Assembly (NCBI GenBank): GCA_964559205.1
Contig: CAZLHV010000081.1
Location: forward strand, 1 to 12,903
Source of the DNA: GWF2-43-63 sp964559205
GTDB taxonomy: Bacteria > Bacteroidota > Bacteroidia > Bacteroidales > DTU049
DNA length: 12,903 nucleotides
Direction of reading: 5' to 3'
A program made the translations under genes and the position numbers. Positions 6,730 to 12,903 of the stretch are shown here, one piece after another (within the stretch, counting starts at the first letter, position 1; each line of letters starts with the position of its first letter). A model generated the notes under the pieces. The model had not been told where the DNA came from. It worked only from the letters and a program-made list of their open reading frames with translations, and searched no databases.

Positions 6730-7907
6730 TTGCTCAAGATCTTAATTTCAACCCTGCGGTTCAGTTTTCTGCCATCAGGCAAATGATTGTCGGCAATCGG
6801 AACTCGGCTCCCATAACCAGTATAATGCATTCTGTTCAGCGCAATCCCTTTATTGTAAAGATATTCCAGAACTGCTTTGGCCCGTGCTTCGCTTAGTGCC
6901 TGATTGTAGGCCTCGGTACCGATATTGTCGGTGTGGCCTGAAATCTCGATTTTCATGTTTGGGTAATGCTGTAGAATACCGTATATTTTATTAAGTTCCG
7001 TAAAAGAATAGGGCAGCAGCGTTGTTTTGTCAAATTCAAAATATACGTTCCTCAGAATAATCGTTTCTCCAATTTCGATATCTTCCATGAAACTGGAATC
7101 GGTTGAACTGAACTGTAGCGGGGGAAAAGAATCGAGCTGATTTAAAATGACGGTGCATGGGCATTGGGAAGGATCAGATATTCTGAAAAGTCGCATGTCG
7201 TCAAATAAATAATAAGCAAAAGCATGAATCTCTGCCGTGGGTTGATCAATAAGGGTTTTGTACTTCGTTTCCATATAATCAGTGAAGTTTCCGATGGTGA
7301 TGTATTTTTCCTCACCACTGGCCCTGAAATAGCCTGAAAACAACCGCCATTCCTCACGATCCGATAAGAGACTGTCTCGAGTCATTTCCAGTTGCGGGAT
7401 GAAGGGAAACTTCTCGGCTGCTTCGCCAAATACTGGCTTCGATGAACTGAAATACACCGACATCCCATTTGAAGCAATCCCGCTGTTTTTACCAAGTACA
7501 TAGTAAAATTGCATGCAGTAAAGTGCATTTCTCTCAAGTGGCATGGTGACCACCGACTGCAAATGCTCGTTATAACCCCGCGAAAACGGATATCTGGCCG
7601 AATCTGCCCTGAGAATCATGCCAGCATAGCCTTGCCCGCTATGTGGCTCCATGGTCCCGGCAAAGTTTACGGGAACACCTACTTTGCTTTTAATGCTGCA
7701 ACGGTTGAAATAGTCCGGGGTCGAAGTGTTGTTGATGAACCACCCAGGAACCAGTTCGGTGATGCCTTCAAGGTAATGAATATAGTCTTCAGGGCAATTG
7801 GCATAGGTTTCAAATCCCCCGTTGTATATGAGGTTTTCCTGCGACAAAACTGTAGTTTGCAGCAGAAATGACATGACGATGATTAAAATGCTTCTCATGT
7901 TTCGCAT
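6726..7907 (-). CDS. OmpA-domain protein with N-terminal lectin-like domain
   Basis: The predicted protein has 393 residues from the ATG at 7907; a second ATG at 7898 would remove three residues and is equally plausible. A signal peptide (to about residue 23, ending LSQ) leads into a beta-rich domain (about 24-243). This begins NLIYNGGFE and contains W56, G91-Q92-G93-Y94 and DDMRLF near its end, features of galactose-binding-like/CBM-type jelly rolls common in Bacteroidota OmpA proteins. A CPC motif (249-251) marks the linker. The OmpA C-terminal domain (280-393) has GHTDNIG...ALSEARA with Asp327 and Arg342 placed to bind peptidoglycan diaminopimelate. It is probably secreted across the inner membrane and tied to the cell wall. 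Its ligand is unknown. It is divergent from aspS and overlaps tadA by 4 bases. Confidence 0.85.
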   Translation of the reverse strand: MRNMRSILIIVMSFLLQTTVLSQENLIYNGGFETYANCPEDYIHYLEGITELVPGWFINNTSTPDYFNRCSIKSKVGVPVNFAGTMEPHSGQGYAGMILRADSARYPFSRGYNEHLQSVVTMPLERNALYCMQFYYVLGKNSGIASNGMSVYFSSSKPVFGEAAEKFPFIPQLEMTRDSLLSDREEWRLFSGYFRASGEEKYITIGNFTDYMETKYKTLIDQPTAEIHAFAYYLFDDMRLFRISDPSQCPCTVILNQLDSFPPLQFSSTDSSFMEDIEIGETIILRNVYFEFDKTTLLPYSFTELNKIYGILQHYPNMKIEISGHTDNIGTEAYNQALSEARAKAVLEYLYNKGIALNRMHYTGYGSRVPIADNHLPDGRKLNRRVEIKILSK

Positions 7908-7967
7908 GGAGATGTAAAATTAAAACATTTCAAATGAATGAATATTGTTATTTTCGCAAAAAAATTC
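7908..7967. promoter_or_regulatory. Divergent promoter region between ompA-like gene and aspS
   Basis: These 60 AT-rich bases separate two divergent genes. Candidate -7 boxes with one mismatch to TAnnTTTG are TATTTTCG at 7949-7956 (plus, for aspS) and TAATTTTA at 7915-7922 (minus, for the OmpA-type gene). Neither has a well-placed TTG upstream, so both are tentative. Confidence 0.35.
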
Positions 7968-9719
7968 ATGTACAGAACACATACATGCGGCGAATTGCGC
8001 ATGGAGAACTGCGGTCAGAGTGTCATGCTCAGTGGTTGGGTGCAAAGAATCCGCGATCTTGGCGGAATGACTTTTATTGATCTTCGCGATCGATTTGGGA
8101 TGACCCAACTTGTCTTTGATATGGATGCAAACCCCGGACTTTGTGCCGAGGCGCGCAGTGTTAACCGCGAATTTGTAGTTAAAGTGGAAGGTACGGTGCG
8201 TGAACGCAGCAGTAAGAATGCTCATATGCCAACTGGTGATATCGAGATTGCCGTTCAGGTTCTGCATGTACTTAACCCGGCAAAAATTCCGCCTTTCACC
8301 ATTGAAAATGAAACCGATGGCGGCGAAGAATTAAGAATGAAGTATCGATACCTTGATCTTCGAAGGCAACCATTGCAGCAAAACATGATGCTGCGCCACC
8401 AAATGGCCTTGCTGGTACGCAATTATCTTAGTTCGAACGGCTTCCTTGAAATTGAAACCCCATACCTGATAAGGTCCACTCCCGAAGGAGCACGCGATTT
8501 TATTGTGCCTTCACGAATGAACCCAAATCAGTTCTACGCTTTGCCCCAGTCGCCTCAAACCTATAAGCAGTTGCTTATGGTTTCAGGATTCGATCGATAC
8601 TTTCAGATCGTGCGCTGCTTTCGTGATGAAGATCTTCGTGCCGACCGACAGCCTGAGTTTACTCAAATTGACTGCGAAATGTCTTTTGTTGGTCGAGATG
8701 ATGTTTTATCTGTGTTTGAAGGACTGACCAAAGAAATGTTCAGGACGATTAAGGGAACTGACCTTCCTGATTTCATCCGGATGCCTTACAGCGAGGCCAT
8801 TAGATGTTATGGAAGCGACAAGCCTGACCTGAGGTTCGACATGCCAATTCAAAATATCACTCAATGGGCCCAGGGAAAAGGTTTTGGAGTATTTGATCAG
8901 GCAGACTGCGTTCTTGCACTGGTTTTGAAAGATCAGGCTGAAATGACACGGAAGCAAATTGATGAACTTACTGACTGGGTGAAACGTCCACAAATTGGTG
9001 GCAGCGGGCTCATTTGGGTCAAGTATAATTCCGATGGATCGGTCAGGTCTTCAATCGATAAATTTTTTAGCCCGGATGATTTGCTAGCATGGAAATCGGA
9101 AACTGGTGCCGGGGATGGTGATATTATGCTTGTTGTAGCCGGAGCCTCATCCAAAATATTCACTGTGGCGGGCGAGCTTCGCCTCGAACTGGCCAATCGG
9201 TTTGAATTACGTAGACCAGATTCTTTTGCTGCCTTGTGGGTGGTCGATTTCCCTTTGCTGGAATGGGATGATGATTCAGGTAGGTATTTTGCCATGCACC
9301 ATCCTTTCACCTCGCCTGTAATAGAAGATGCTGCCAAGCTTGAAACCGAGCCGGGCAATGTCAGGGCCAATGCATACGACCTTGTAATCAATGGCGTCGA
9401 AATTGGTGGAGGTAGTATCAGAATTCATGACCGCGATTTGCAGATGCGAATGTTTAAAGCTTTGGGATTTAGCGAGGAAGAGGCTCAGACTCAATTTGGG
9501 TTTTTACTCGGAGCCTTTGGGTTTGGTGCTCCACCGCACGGGGGTATTGCCTTTGGATTTGATCGCTTTGCCGCTGTTCTTGCTGGTCAGAACAATATTC
9601 GAGACTTCATTGCCTTTCCAAAGAACAATGCGGGACGTGATATGATGAGCGAAGCCCCTTCGTTTGTGGATGCAAAACAACTCAGCGAATTGGCTATCTC
9701 GTTGATCAAACCAGAATAG
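7968..9719 (+). CDS. aspS: Aspartyl-tRNA synthetase (AspRS)
   Basis: This cytosolic class IIb synthetase charges tRNA-Asp with aspartate. The start is the ATG at 7968 (MYRTHTCGEL), giving 583 residues, the normal bacterial length; an in-frame ATG at 7938 would add ten residues unlike the family and lies in the promoter region. An OB-fold anticodon-binding domain (about 15-105) is followed by the catalytic core. Motif 1 is around FLEIETPYLIRSTPEGARDF (159-178). Motif 2 is FQIVRCFRDED with RQPEFTQID (212-235). Motif 3 is GIAFGFDRF (526-534) with Arg533. A bacterial-type GAD insertion occupies about 290-410. Leu31 (RDLGG) and Lys83 match residues known from Pseudomonas and other AspRS work to favour discrimination against tRNA-Asn. 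The stop is 9 bp from the stop of a convergent lipoprotein gene. Confidence 0.98.
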   Translation: MYRTHTCGELRMENCGQSVMLSGWVQRIRDLGGMTFIDLRDRFGMTQLVFDMDANPGLCAEARSVNREFVVKVEGTVRERSSKNAHMPTGDIEIAVQVLHVLNPAKIPPFTIENETDGGEELRMKYRYLDLRRQPLQQNMMLRHQMALLVRNYLSSNGFLEIETPYLIRSTPEGARDFIVPSRMNPNQFYALPQSPQTYKQLLMVSGFDRYFQIVRCFRDEDLRADRQPEFTQIDCEMSFVGRDDVLSVFEGLTKEMFRTIKGTDLPDFIRMPYSEAIRCYGSDKPDLRFDMPIQNITQWAQGKGFGVFDQADCVLALVLKDQAEMTRKQIDELTDWVKRPQIGGSGLIWVKYNSDGSVRSSIDKFFSPDDLLAWKSETGAGDGDIMLVVAGASSKIFTVAGELRLELANRFELRRPDSFAALWVVDFPLLEWDDDSGRYFAMHHPFTSPVIEDAAKLETEPGNVRANAYDLVINGVEIGGGSIRIHDRDLQMRMFKALGFSEEEAQTQFGFLLGAFGFGAPPHGGIAFGFDRFAAVLAGQNNIRDFIAFPKNNAGRDMMSEAPSFVDAKQLSELAISLIKPE

Positions 9720-9728
9720 CCCTGTGTT

Positions 9729-10310
9729 TTATTCAGAATCAGGTTTTTTCTCAGCTTCAATACTGTATTCGTCTTTGAATGCAGCACTTTCAGTATTGAA
9801 ACGCTGCACGGCTGCATTCAGGATAGAATCTGCCTGATAGGTCAGCTGAAGAATAATCGTATACTCCGAATCTTTGACGGGAAGTGAAATGCCGCTAAAA
9901 GATGAATTAATCTGAGGATATATCTTGCCCGTTACCTCTTTGTACCGTTGCAATAACGAATCGGTGCTCGCAAACAGACTAAATTGTTCATGTGTTTTTT
10001 TCAGCGACTTTATTTTCGATTCAGCCTGTGCGATTCTACTAGAAAGAGAGTCTCCCAGATCGCTTAGCATTTCAATGCTGTCGCGAACATGCGTCATCTT
10101 TTTTTTATCCTTTTTGATTGAAGGTTTTTGAACTTCGTTCATCAGGTATTGCATGCATGCAGCGTAAACACTGTCTGCATCAGTAACCGGGCTAAGAATG
10201 CTTATCGTCTGCCGGTAAACATCAGCTGCTTCTTTTTTCGATTCATCTGATGGCCCGCAAGAAACAAAAATAGTTGTGATTATGATAAAAGAAACCAGAG
10301 CGGTTTTCAT
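9729..10310 (-). CDS. Putative lipoprotein, paralogue of the upstream lipoprotein
   Basis: I do not recognise a named family. The start is set to the ATG at 10310 (MKTALVSF), giving 193 residues; longer in-frame starts would bury the signal peptide. A hydrophobic signal ends in the lipobox FVSC, so Cys18 is probably lipidated and the protein anchored in a membrane facing the periplasm; GPSDES follows it. The rest is Ser/Lys/Glu-rich and helical, with a probable coiled coil around residues 72-130 (MTHVRDSIEMLSDLGDSL... IAQAESKIKSLKKTH). A motif LPVKDSEYT at 143-151 starts a 37-residue stretch that aligns without gaps to the upstream lipoprotein. It lies 65 bp downstream of that gene on the same strand with no clear promoter between, so it is likely cotranscribed. 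Confidence 0.8.
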   Translation of the reverse strand: MKTALVSFIIITTIFVSCGPSDESKKEAADVYRQTISILSPVTDADSVYAACMQYLMNEVQKPSIKKDKKKMTHVRDSIEMLSDLGDSLSSRIAQAESKIKSLKKTHEQFSLFASTDSLLQRYKEVTGKIYPQINSSFSGISLPVKDSEYTIILQLTYQADSILNAAVQRFNTESAAFKDEYSIEAEKKPDSE

Positions 10311-10333
10311 GATGGCGTTTTTTTCTGTAATTT

Positions 10334-10365
10334 GGTTTGGATGAATGTGATTACCATCCGAAACC
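10334..10365 (-). other. Inverted repeat between the two lipoprotein genes
   Basis: Arms GGTTTGGATG (10334-10343) and CATCCGAAACC (10355-10365) can pair over ten bases with one bulged G around an 11-base loop. No T-run follows on the minus strand, so this is not a standard terminator. It may stabilise or process the shared mRNA. Confidence 0.4.
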
Positions 10366-10375
10366 ATACATTGAC

Positions 10376-10879
10376 TTATTTTTCAACCAACTTAAAACCA
10401 TAATCATCGGCAAATGCTTTCTGCGCATCCAGAAATGCATCGTTGGCCTTTGCTTCTTTTTCATCGATTTGTTTGGTAATTTCTTCCCAGCGAGTATAAT
10501 CGCTGTCCTTTCGATCACCTACAGGAATGGCCACGATTTTAATCAGATCCTTGTATTCCTTCTGGGCGACGTCGGTGTAGACATTAATGTAGTCGAGCAA
10601 AGCTGTGCGAAATATGTCCTTTTTGTCAAATGCCGACATGTCTTCGTATTCTTTCTTGAATTTTTGGAGTGAATCGATGTAGGCCTTATGGCTGGTTTCA
10701 ATTTCTTTGATGTTGGTGACGCCAATCAGGGTCATTGCAAAAGTATCTTCAAGCTCGTGAATTCTCTGTTGAGTCTTGACAATTCTGTTGTTTAGATTAA
10801 CCGCATCGTCCGATGTGGGACCACATGCAAGAAGTGCAGACATGGCTGCTATGCCGATAAAATAAAGGACTTTTTTCAT
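10376..10879 (-). CDS. Putative lipoprotein of unknown function
   Basis: The start is the ATG at 10879 (MKKVLYF), giving 167 residues; an in-frame extension to 10906 would overlap the promoter box. The signal peptide ends with a good lipobox, LLAC, so Cys19 is probably lipidated and the protein sits in the outer or inner membrane facing the periplasm. The mature part is charged and helical, with a likely coiled coil around residues 30-80 (NRIVKTQQRIHELED...SLQKFKKEYED). A stretch IPVGDRKDSDYT (118-129) through AFADDY (155-160) resembles the downstream lipoprotein: 14 of 37 residues are identical without gaps, which suggests an old tandem duplication. No enzymatic motif is seen. It is the first gene of a probable two-gene unit and is divergent from the U32 gene. 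Confidence 0.8.
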   Translation of the reverse strand: MKKVLYFIGIAAMSALLACGPTSDDAVNLNNRIVKTQQRIHELEDTFAMTLIGVTNIKEIETSHKAYIDSLQKFKKEYEDMSAFDKKDIFRTALLDYINVYTDVAQKEYKDLIKIVAIPVGDRKDSDYTRWEEITKQIDEKEAKANDAFLDAQKAFADDYGFKLVEK

Positions 10880-10903
10880 AGAAGAGTCTTGTTGAATACG
10901 ATT

Positions 10904-10911
10904 CAAAGGTA
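10904..10911 (-). promoter_or_regulatory. Putative -7 promoter box of the lipoprotein pair
   Basis: On the minus strand this reads TACCTTTG, a full match to TAnnTTTG, 24 bases before the ATG at 10879. A poly-A/T tract lies immediately upstream. No TTG is found at the usual -33 distance. Confidence 0.55.
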
Positions 10912-10963
10912 TAATTTTTTTTTGATTGTCAGACGCTGATTACTTATTTCGGCATTTCTTGCC

Positions 10964-10971
10964 TAACTTTG
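10964..10971 (+). promoter_or_regulatory. Putative -7 promoter box of the U32 gene (near-leaderless)
   Basis: TAACTTTG is a full match to TAnnTTTG and ends only 4 bases before the ATG at 10976. Transcription starting about 6-7 bases downstream of the box would begin at or next to the start codon. No TTG -33 element is seen at the expected distance. Confidence 0.55.
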
Positions 10972-10975
10972 CACA

Positions 10976-12205
10976 ATGAAAGTGGAAATCACAGCTCCTG
11001 TCGGATCTTTTGAATCTTTGCTTGCGGCTTTAAACAGCCATGCCGATTCTGTTTATTTTGGAATAGGCAATCTGAATATGAGATCTGCTTCGGCTGTAAA
11101 TTTTTCACCAGGCGACCTTCCAAAGATCGTCCGGCTGTGTCGCGAAAACGGCGCCAGAGCATACCTCGCTTTGAATACAGTTATTTTTGATCATGAACGC
11201 CCTCAGGTGAGCGAAATGATTGAACAAGCCCTGCATGCCGGAATCGATGCGGTGATCGCCAGCGATATCTCTGTTGTTCTTGCAGCTGCAACTGCCGGTA
11301 TTCCGGTTCATATGTCGACACAGACAAATATCACCAATCTTGCTGCTGTGAAATTCTTTTCACAATGGGCCGATGTGATGGTGTTATCCCGCGAACTGTC
11401 CCTTTCTCAGATTGCTGACATTCACAAGGGTATCGTCAGGGACAACATAACAGGCCCCTCCGGAGGTCAGGTACGCCTCGAGGCTTTTGCTCATGGCGCA
11501 CTTTGTATGGCGGTGAGCGGTAAATGCTACCTCAGCCTCGACAACTTGAACAGCAGCGCTAATCGTGGCGCATGCACACAGATTTGCCGGCGCCCGTATC
11601 GTGTTACCGACCTTGAAGGAGGTGTCGAACTTGTGATTGATAATCAATACATCATGTCTCCCAGCGATTTGTGCACTATAGGTTTTCTTGATAAGCTGAT
11701 TGATGCCGGTGTATCAGTTTTAAAAATTGAAGGCCGTGGAAGACCACCCGAATATGTCAGCACCACTGTTCGGGTGTATCGGCAGGCCCTAGATGCAATC
11801 TTCAATCATGGTTATAACGAATCATTGATCGAACAGTTGGAGATGGAGCTTTCGCAAGTGTACAACCGAGGTTTCTGGGGAGGGTATTATTTGGGCAAAC
11901 CGCTCGGAGAATGGAGCCTAAAGCATGGTTCGTCGGCGACTGTTAGGCGTGAATTTATTGGCAGGATAACCAATTATTTTTCGCGACTTGGTGTAGCTGA
12001 AGCCAGAGCCGAAACATCCGATGTGTTCCCGGGTGACAGGATAAATATAACAGGCCCGACAACGGGCCTGTATGAAGGCGAGATCGAAGAACTGCATCTC
12101 GATCAGGGTGAAGCAGAATTTGCTCCAAAGGGTAGTCTTTTTTCGTTTAAAACCAAGCGCCTTGTACGACGAGGCGATATGGTTTACCGAATGGTTAAAG
12201 CGTGA
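10976..12205 (+). CDS. U32-family protein (TrhP/UbiU-like, probable RNA hydroxylation factor)
   Basis: The protein has 409 residues and belongs to the family long annotated as peptidase U32. Characterised members act in prephenate-dependent hydroxylation of tRNA U34 (TrhP/YegQ), 23S rRNA C2501 (RlhA/YdcP) or ubiquinone (UbiU/UbiV) rather than as proven proteases. The N-terminal half is TIM-barrel-like (EITAPVGSFESLLAAL...DSVYFG; HMSTQTNITN). The family signature lies at EAFAHGALCMAVSGKCYLS (169-187). Cys177, Cys184, Cys200 and Cys233 are spaced much like the four [4Fe-4S] ligands of UbiU. LKIEGRGRPPEYV (249-261) is also characteristic. A small beta domain forms the C-terminus (about 325-409). 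There is no signal peptide. At this length, without the DUF3656 extension of RlhA, TrhP-like is the best guess; the exact substrate is not proven. Its stop codon directly abuts that of tonB. Confidence 0.88.
   Translation: MKVEITAPVGSFESLLAALNSHADSVYFGIGNLNMRSASAVNFSPGDLPKIVRLCRENGARAYLALNTVIFDHERPQVSEMIEQALHAGIDAVIASDISVVLAAATAGIPVHMSTQTNITNLAAVKFFSQWADVMVLSRELSLSQIADIHKGIVRDNITGPSGGQVRLEAFAHGALCMAVSGKCYLSLDNLNSSANRGACTQICRRPYRVTDLEGGVELVIDNQYIMSPSDLCTIGFLDKLIDAGVSVLKIEGRGRPPEYVSTTVRVYRQALDAIFNHGYNESLIEQLEMELSQVYNRGFWGGYYLGKPLGEWSLKHGSSATVRREFIGRITNYFSRLGVAEARAETSDVFPGDRINITGPTTGLYEGEIEELHLDQGEAEFAPKGSLFSFKTKRLVRRGDMVYRMVKA
12041..12071 (-). terminator. Probable tonB terminator embedded in the U32 coding sequence
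   Basis: A perfect GC-rich 9-bp stem, ACAGGCCCG (12050-12058) with CGGGCCTGT (12063-12071), has a 4-base loop. On the minus strand it is followed by TATATTTAT, a T-rich though imperfect tract. It lies about 135 bases past the tonB stop, within codons 359-366 of the convergent U32 gene. Confidence 0.5.
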
Positions 12206-12883
12206 TCAGCTACGCAAAACGAATCGGACAGGCAAGGTAAGTTTTACCCTCACTGGACGTCCCAGACTGTTTTTGCCCGGTTTCCAGTTTGGCATGCCAC
12301 TCACAACCCTCAGTGCTTCGTCGTCGCAACCACCACCAATGCCCCGTTCAATTTTGGTTGTTGAAACCCGACCATCCTTTTCAATAACAAACGAAATGTA
12401 AACTGTTCCCTGAAGATTAATATCTCTTGCTTGAGCCGGGTATTTAATTCCCGATGAAAGATAAGCCATCAGGGCACCTTCCCCTCCAGGAAATTCGGGC
12501 ATTTCGGGAGCCACTCCCACTGGATCTTCAATTCCGATCACAGGATCATCGAGCTGAACATTAGCCGTATATCCTGTGAAAACCGGAACCACCGGGTCGA
12601 ATTCGATGATCACTGAGTCAGGAATCACAGCATCATCAGGTTTAATACTGAGCAGGGTTGTGGGAGTAATCACGACGGGTTTGTCTTGTTTTCTTTCGGT
12701 GATGTCAACAATTTCATCGTCGATGTTAACATAGCTTCCGGAAAGTAGCAGATTTTCCTTTTTGCTGCTGCTTGTCCATTCAAAGGCGGCAAGTGTAACA
12801 AACATGGTTAGCACTAAGCCAATCTGGAAGAAAAGGGTTTTTAGTCTTTCCAGATTTTTCGATTCACTCTTTTTTGTTTCCAT
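12206..12883 (-). CDS. tonB: TonB energy-transducing protein
   Basis: TonB transmits the ExbB/ExbD proton-motive force to TonB-dependent and SusC-type outer-membrane transporters. The protein has 225 residues. A short cytosolic N-terminus (ESKNLERLKTLFF) leads into one membrane segment (about 16-35, ending LAAFEW), the usual arrangement in Bacteroidota TonB proteins. A periplasmic linker (about 40-127) is acidic and Val/Pro-rich (for example DDPVIGIEDPVG) rather than the Pro-Lys/Pro-Glu repeats of enterobacterial TonB. The TonB C-terminal domain (128-225) is well conserved: MPEFPGGEGALMAYL, IKYPAQARDINLQGTVYISFVI, RGIGGGCDDEALRVV, MPNWKPG and a final LPVRF. ExbB, ExbD and a transporter are not in the window. 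The promoter probably lies beyond the right edge, since only 20 bases precede the ATG. Confidence 0.92.
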   Translation of the reverse strand: METKKSESKNLERLKTLFFQIGLVLTMFVTLAAFEWTSSSKKENLLLSGSYVNIDDEIVDITERKQDKPVVITPTTLLSIKPDDAVIPDSVIIEFDPVVPVFTGYTANVQLDDPVIGIEDPVGVAPEMPEFPGGEGALMAYLSSGIKYPAQARDINLQGTVYISFVIEKDGRVSTTKIERGIGGGCDDEALRVVSGMPNWKPGKNSLGRPVRVKLTLPVRFVLRS

Positions 12884-12903
12884 TTCATTTTGGGTTTGGT
12901 TCA

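Noticed and set aside
7509..7871. 120-codon open frame on the plus strand inside the OmpA-domain gene
   Set aside because: It is antisense to a gene with clear domain conservation and shows no family features or start context.
7938..7967. Ten-codon N-terminal extension of AspRS
   Set aside because: AspRS proteins begin near MYRTHTCG, and the extension would run through the only possible promoter region.
8933..9391. 152-codon open frame on the minus strand inside aspS
   Set aside because: It is a shadow frame fully inside the well-conserved synthetase; its translation has low-complexity Ser-rich composition and no recognisable domain.
9692..9721. Inverted repeat GGCTAT...ATAGCC at the end of aspS, followed by a T-rich stretch
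   Set aside because: The stem is only 6 bp with an 18-base loop and the downstream T-tract is broken, so it does not support an intrinsic terminator.
9721..9750. CCTG...CAGG pair followed by six T residues just after aspS
   Set aside because: A 4-bp stem with a long loop is too weak, and the T-run is explained by the Lys-rich C-terminus of the convergent lipoprotein gene.
12225..12270. Small hairpins (GGTAA/TTACC and CTGG/CCAG) just past the U32 stop as a plus-strand terminator
   Set aside because: The stems are only 4-5 bp and no T-run follows directly; they lie in the conserved tonB C-terminal coding region.
1..12903. Search for a mobile or defence island
   Set aside because: No integrase, transposase, phage gene, direct-repeat boundary or CRISPR repeat is visible, and the genes are ordinary chromosomal types.

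Overview
The window looks like a chromosomal housekeeping and cell-envelope segment from a member of the Bacteroidota, probably Bacteroidales-like. The signs are an S46 dipeptidyl-peptidase, a TonB with the Bacteroidota-type N-terminus and C-terminal domain, OmpA proteins with PD40 or lectin-like N-terminal halves, 7-bp-box promoters of the TAnnTTTG type, and an absence of obvious Shine-Dalgarno sequences. I see no transposase, integrase, phage gene, CRISPR array, rRNA or tRNA.

Layout: (1) 1-1055, plus strand: the 3' end of priA (replication restart helicase), followed after 2 bp by a HEAT-like helical protein of unknown function. (2) 1269-1706, plus: a small acidic cytosolic-type protein made of two similar halves. 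(3) 1940-7907, minus: four genes read leftwards. An OmpA-domain envelope protein is coupled by an ATGA overlap to tadA; a 670-residue TPR-PD40-CRD-OmpA protein of PorE-like architecture follows; an S46 peptidase comes last and is closed by a clear intrinsic terminator at 1888-1921. (4) 7968-9719, plus: aspS, divergent from the OmpA gene. (5) 9729-10879, minus: two tandem lipoprotein genes that appear to be diverged duplicates. (6) 10976-12205, plus: a U32-family protein with Cys residues spaced like the Fe-S ligands of UbiU/TrhP-type enzymes. (7) 12206-12883, minus: tonB, whose stop codon abuts that of the U32 gene.

Two themes recur. One is translation and tRNA biology: TadA (wobble inosine), AspRS (with the residues of a tRNA-discriminating enzyme) and the U32 protein (a family that hydroxylates tRNA or rRNA). 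The other is the outer membrane and periplasm: the S46 peptidase, two peptidoglycan-binding OmpA proteins, two lipoproteins and TonB. The genes lie in short transcription units with small gaps and near-leaderless promoters. No single new multi-gene system is evident. The most interesting points are an S46 peptidase with Ile at its specificity position, a tonB terminator that appears to lie inside the neighbouring coding sequence, near-leaderless TTTGCAnnATG starts, the duplicated lipoproteins and the internally duplicated 145-residue protein.
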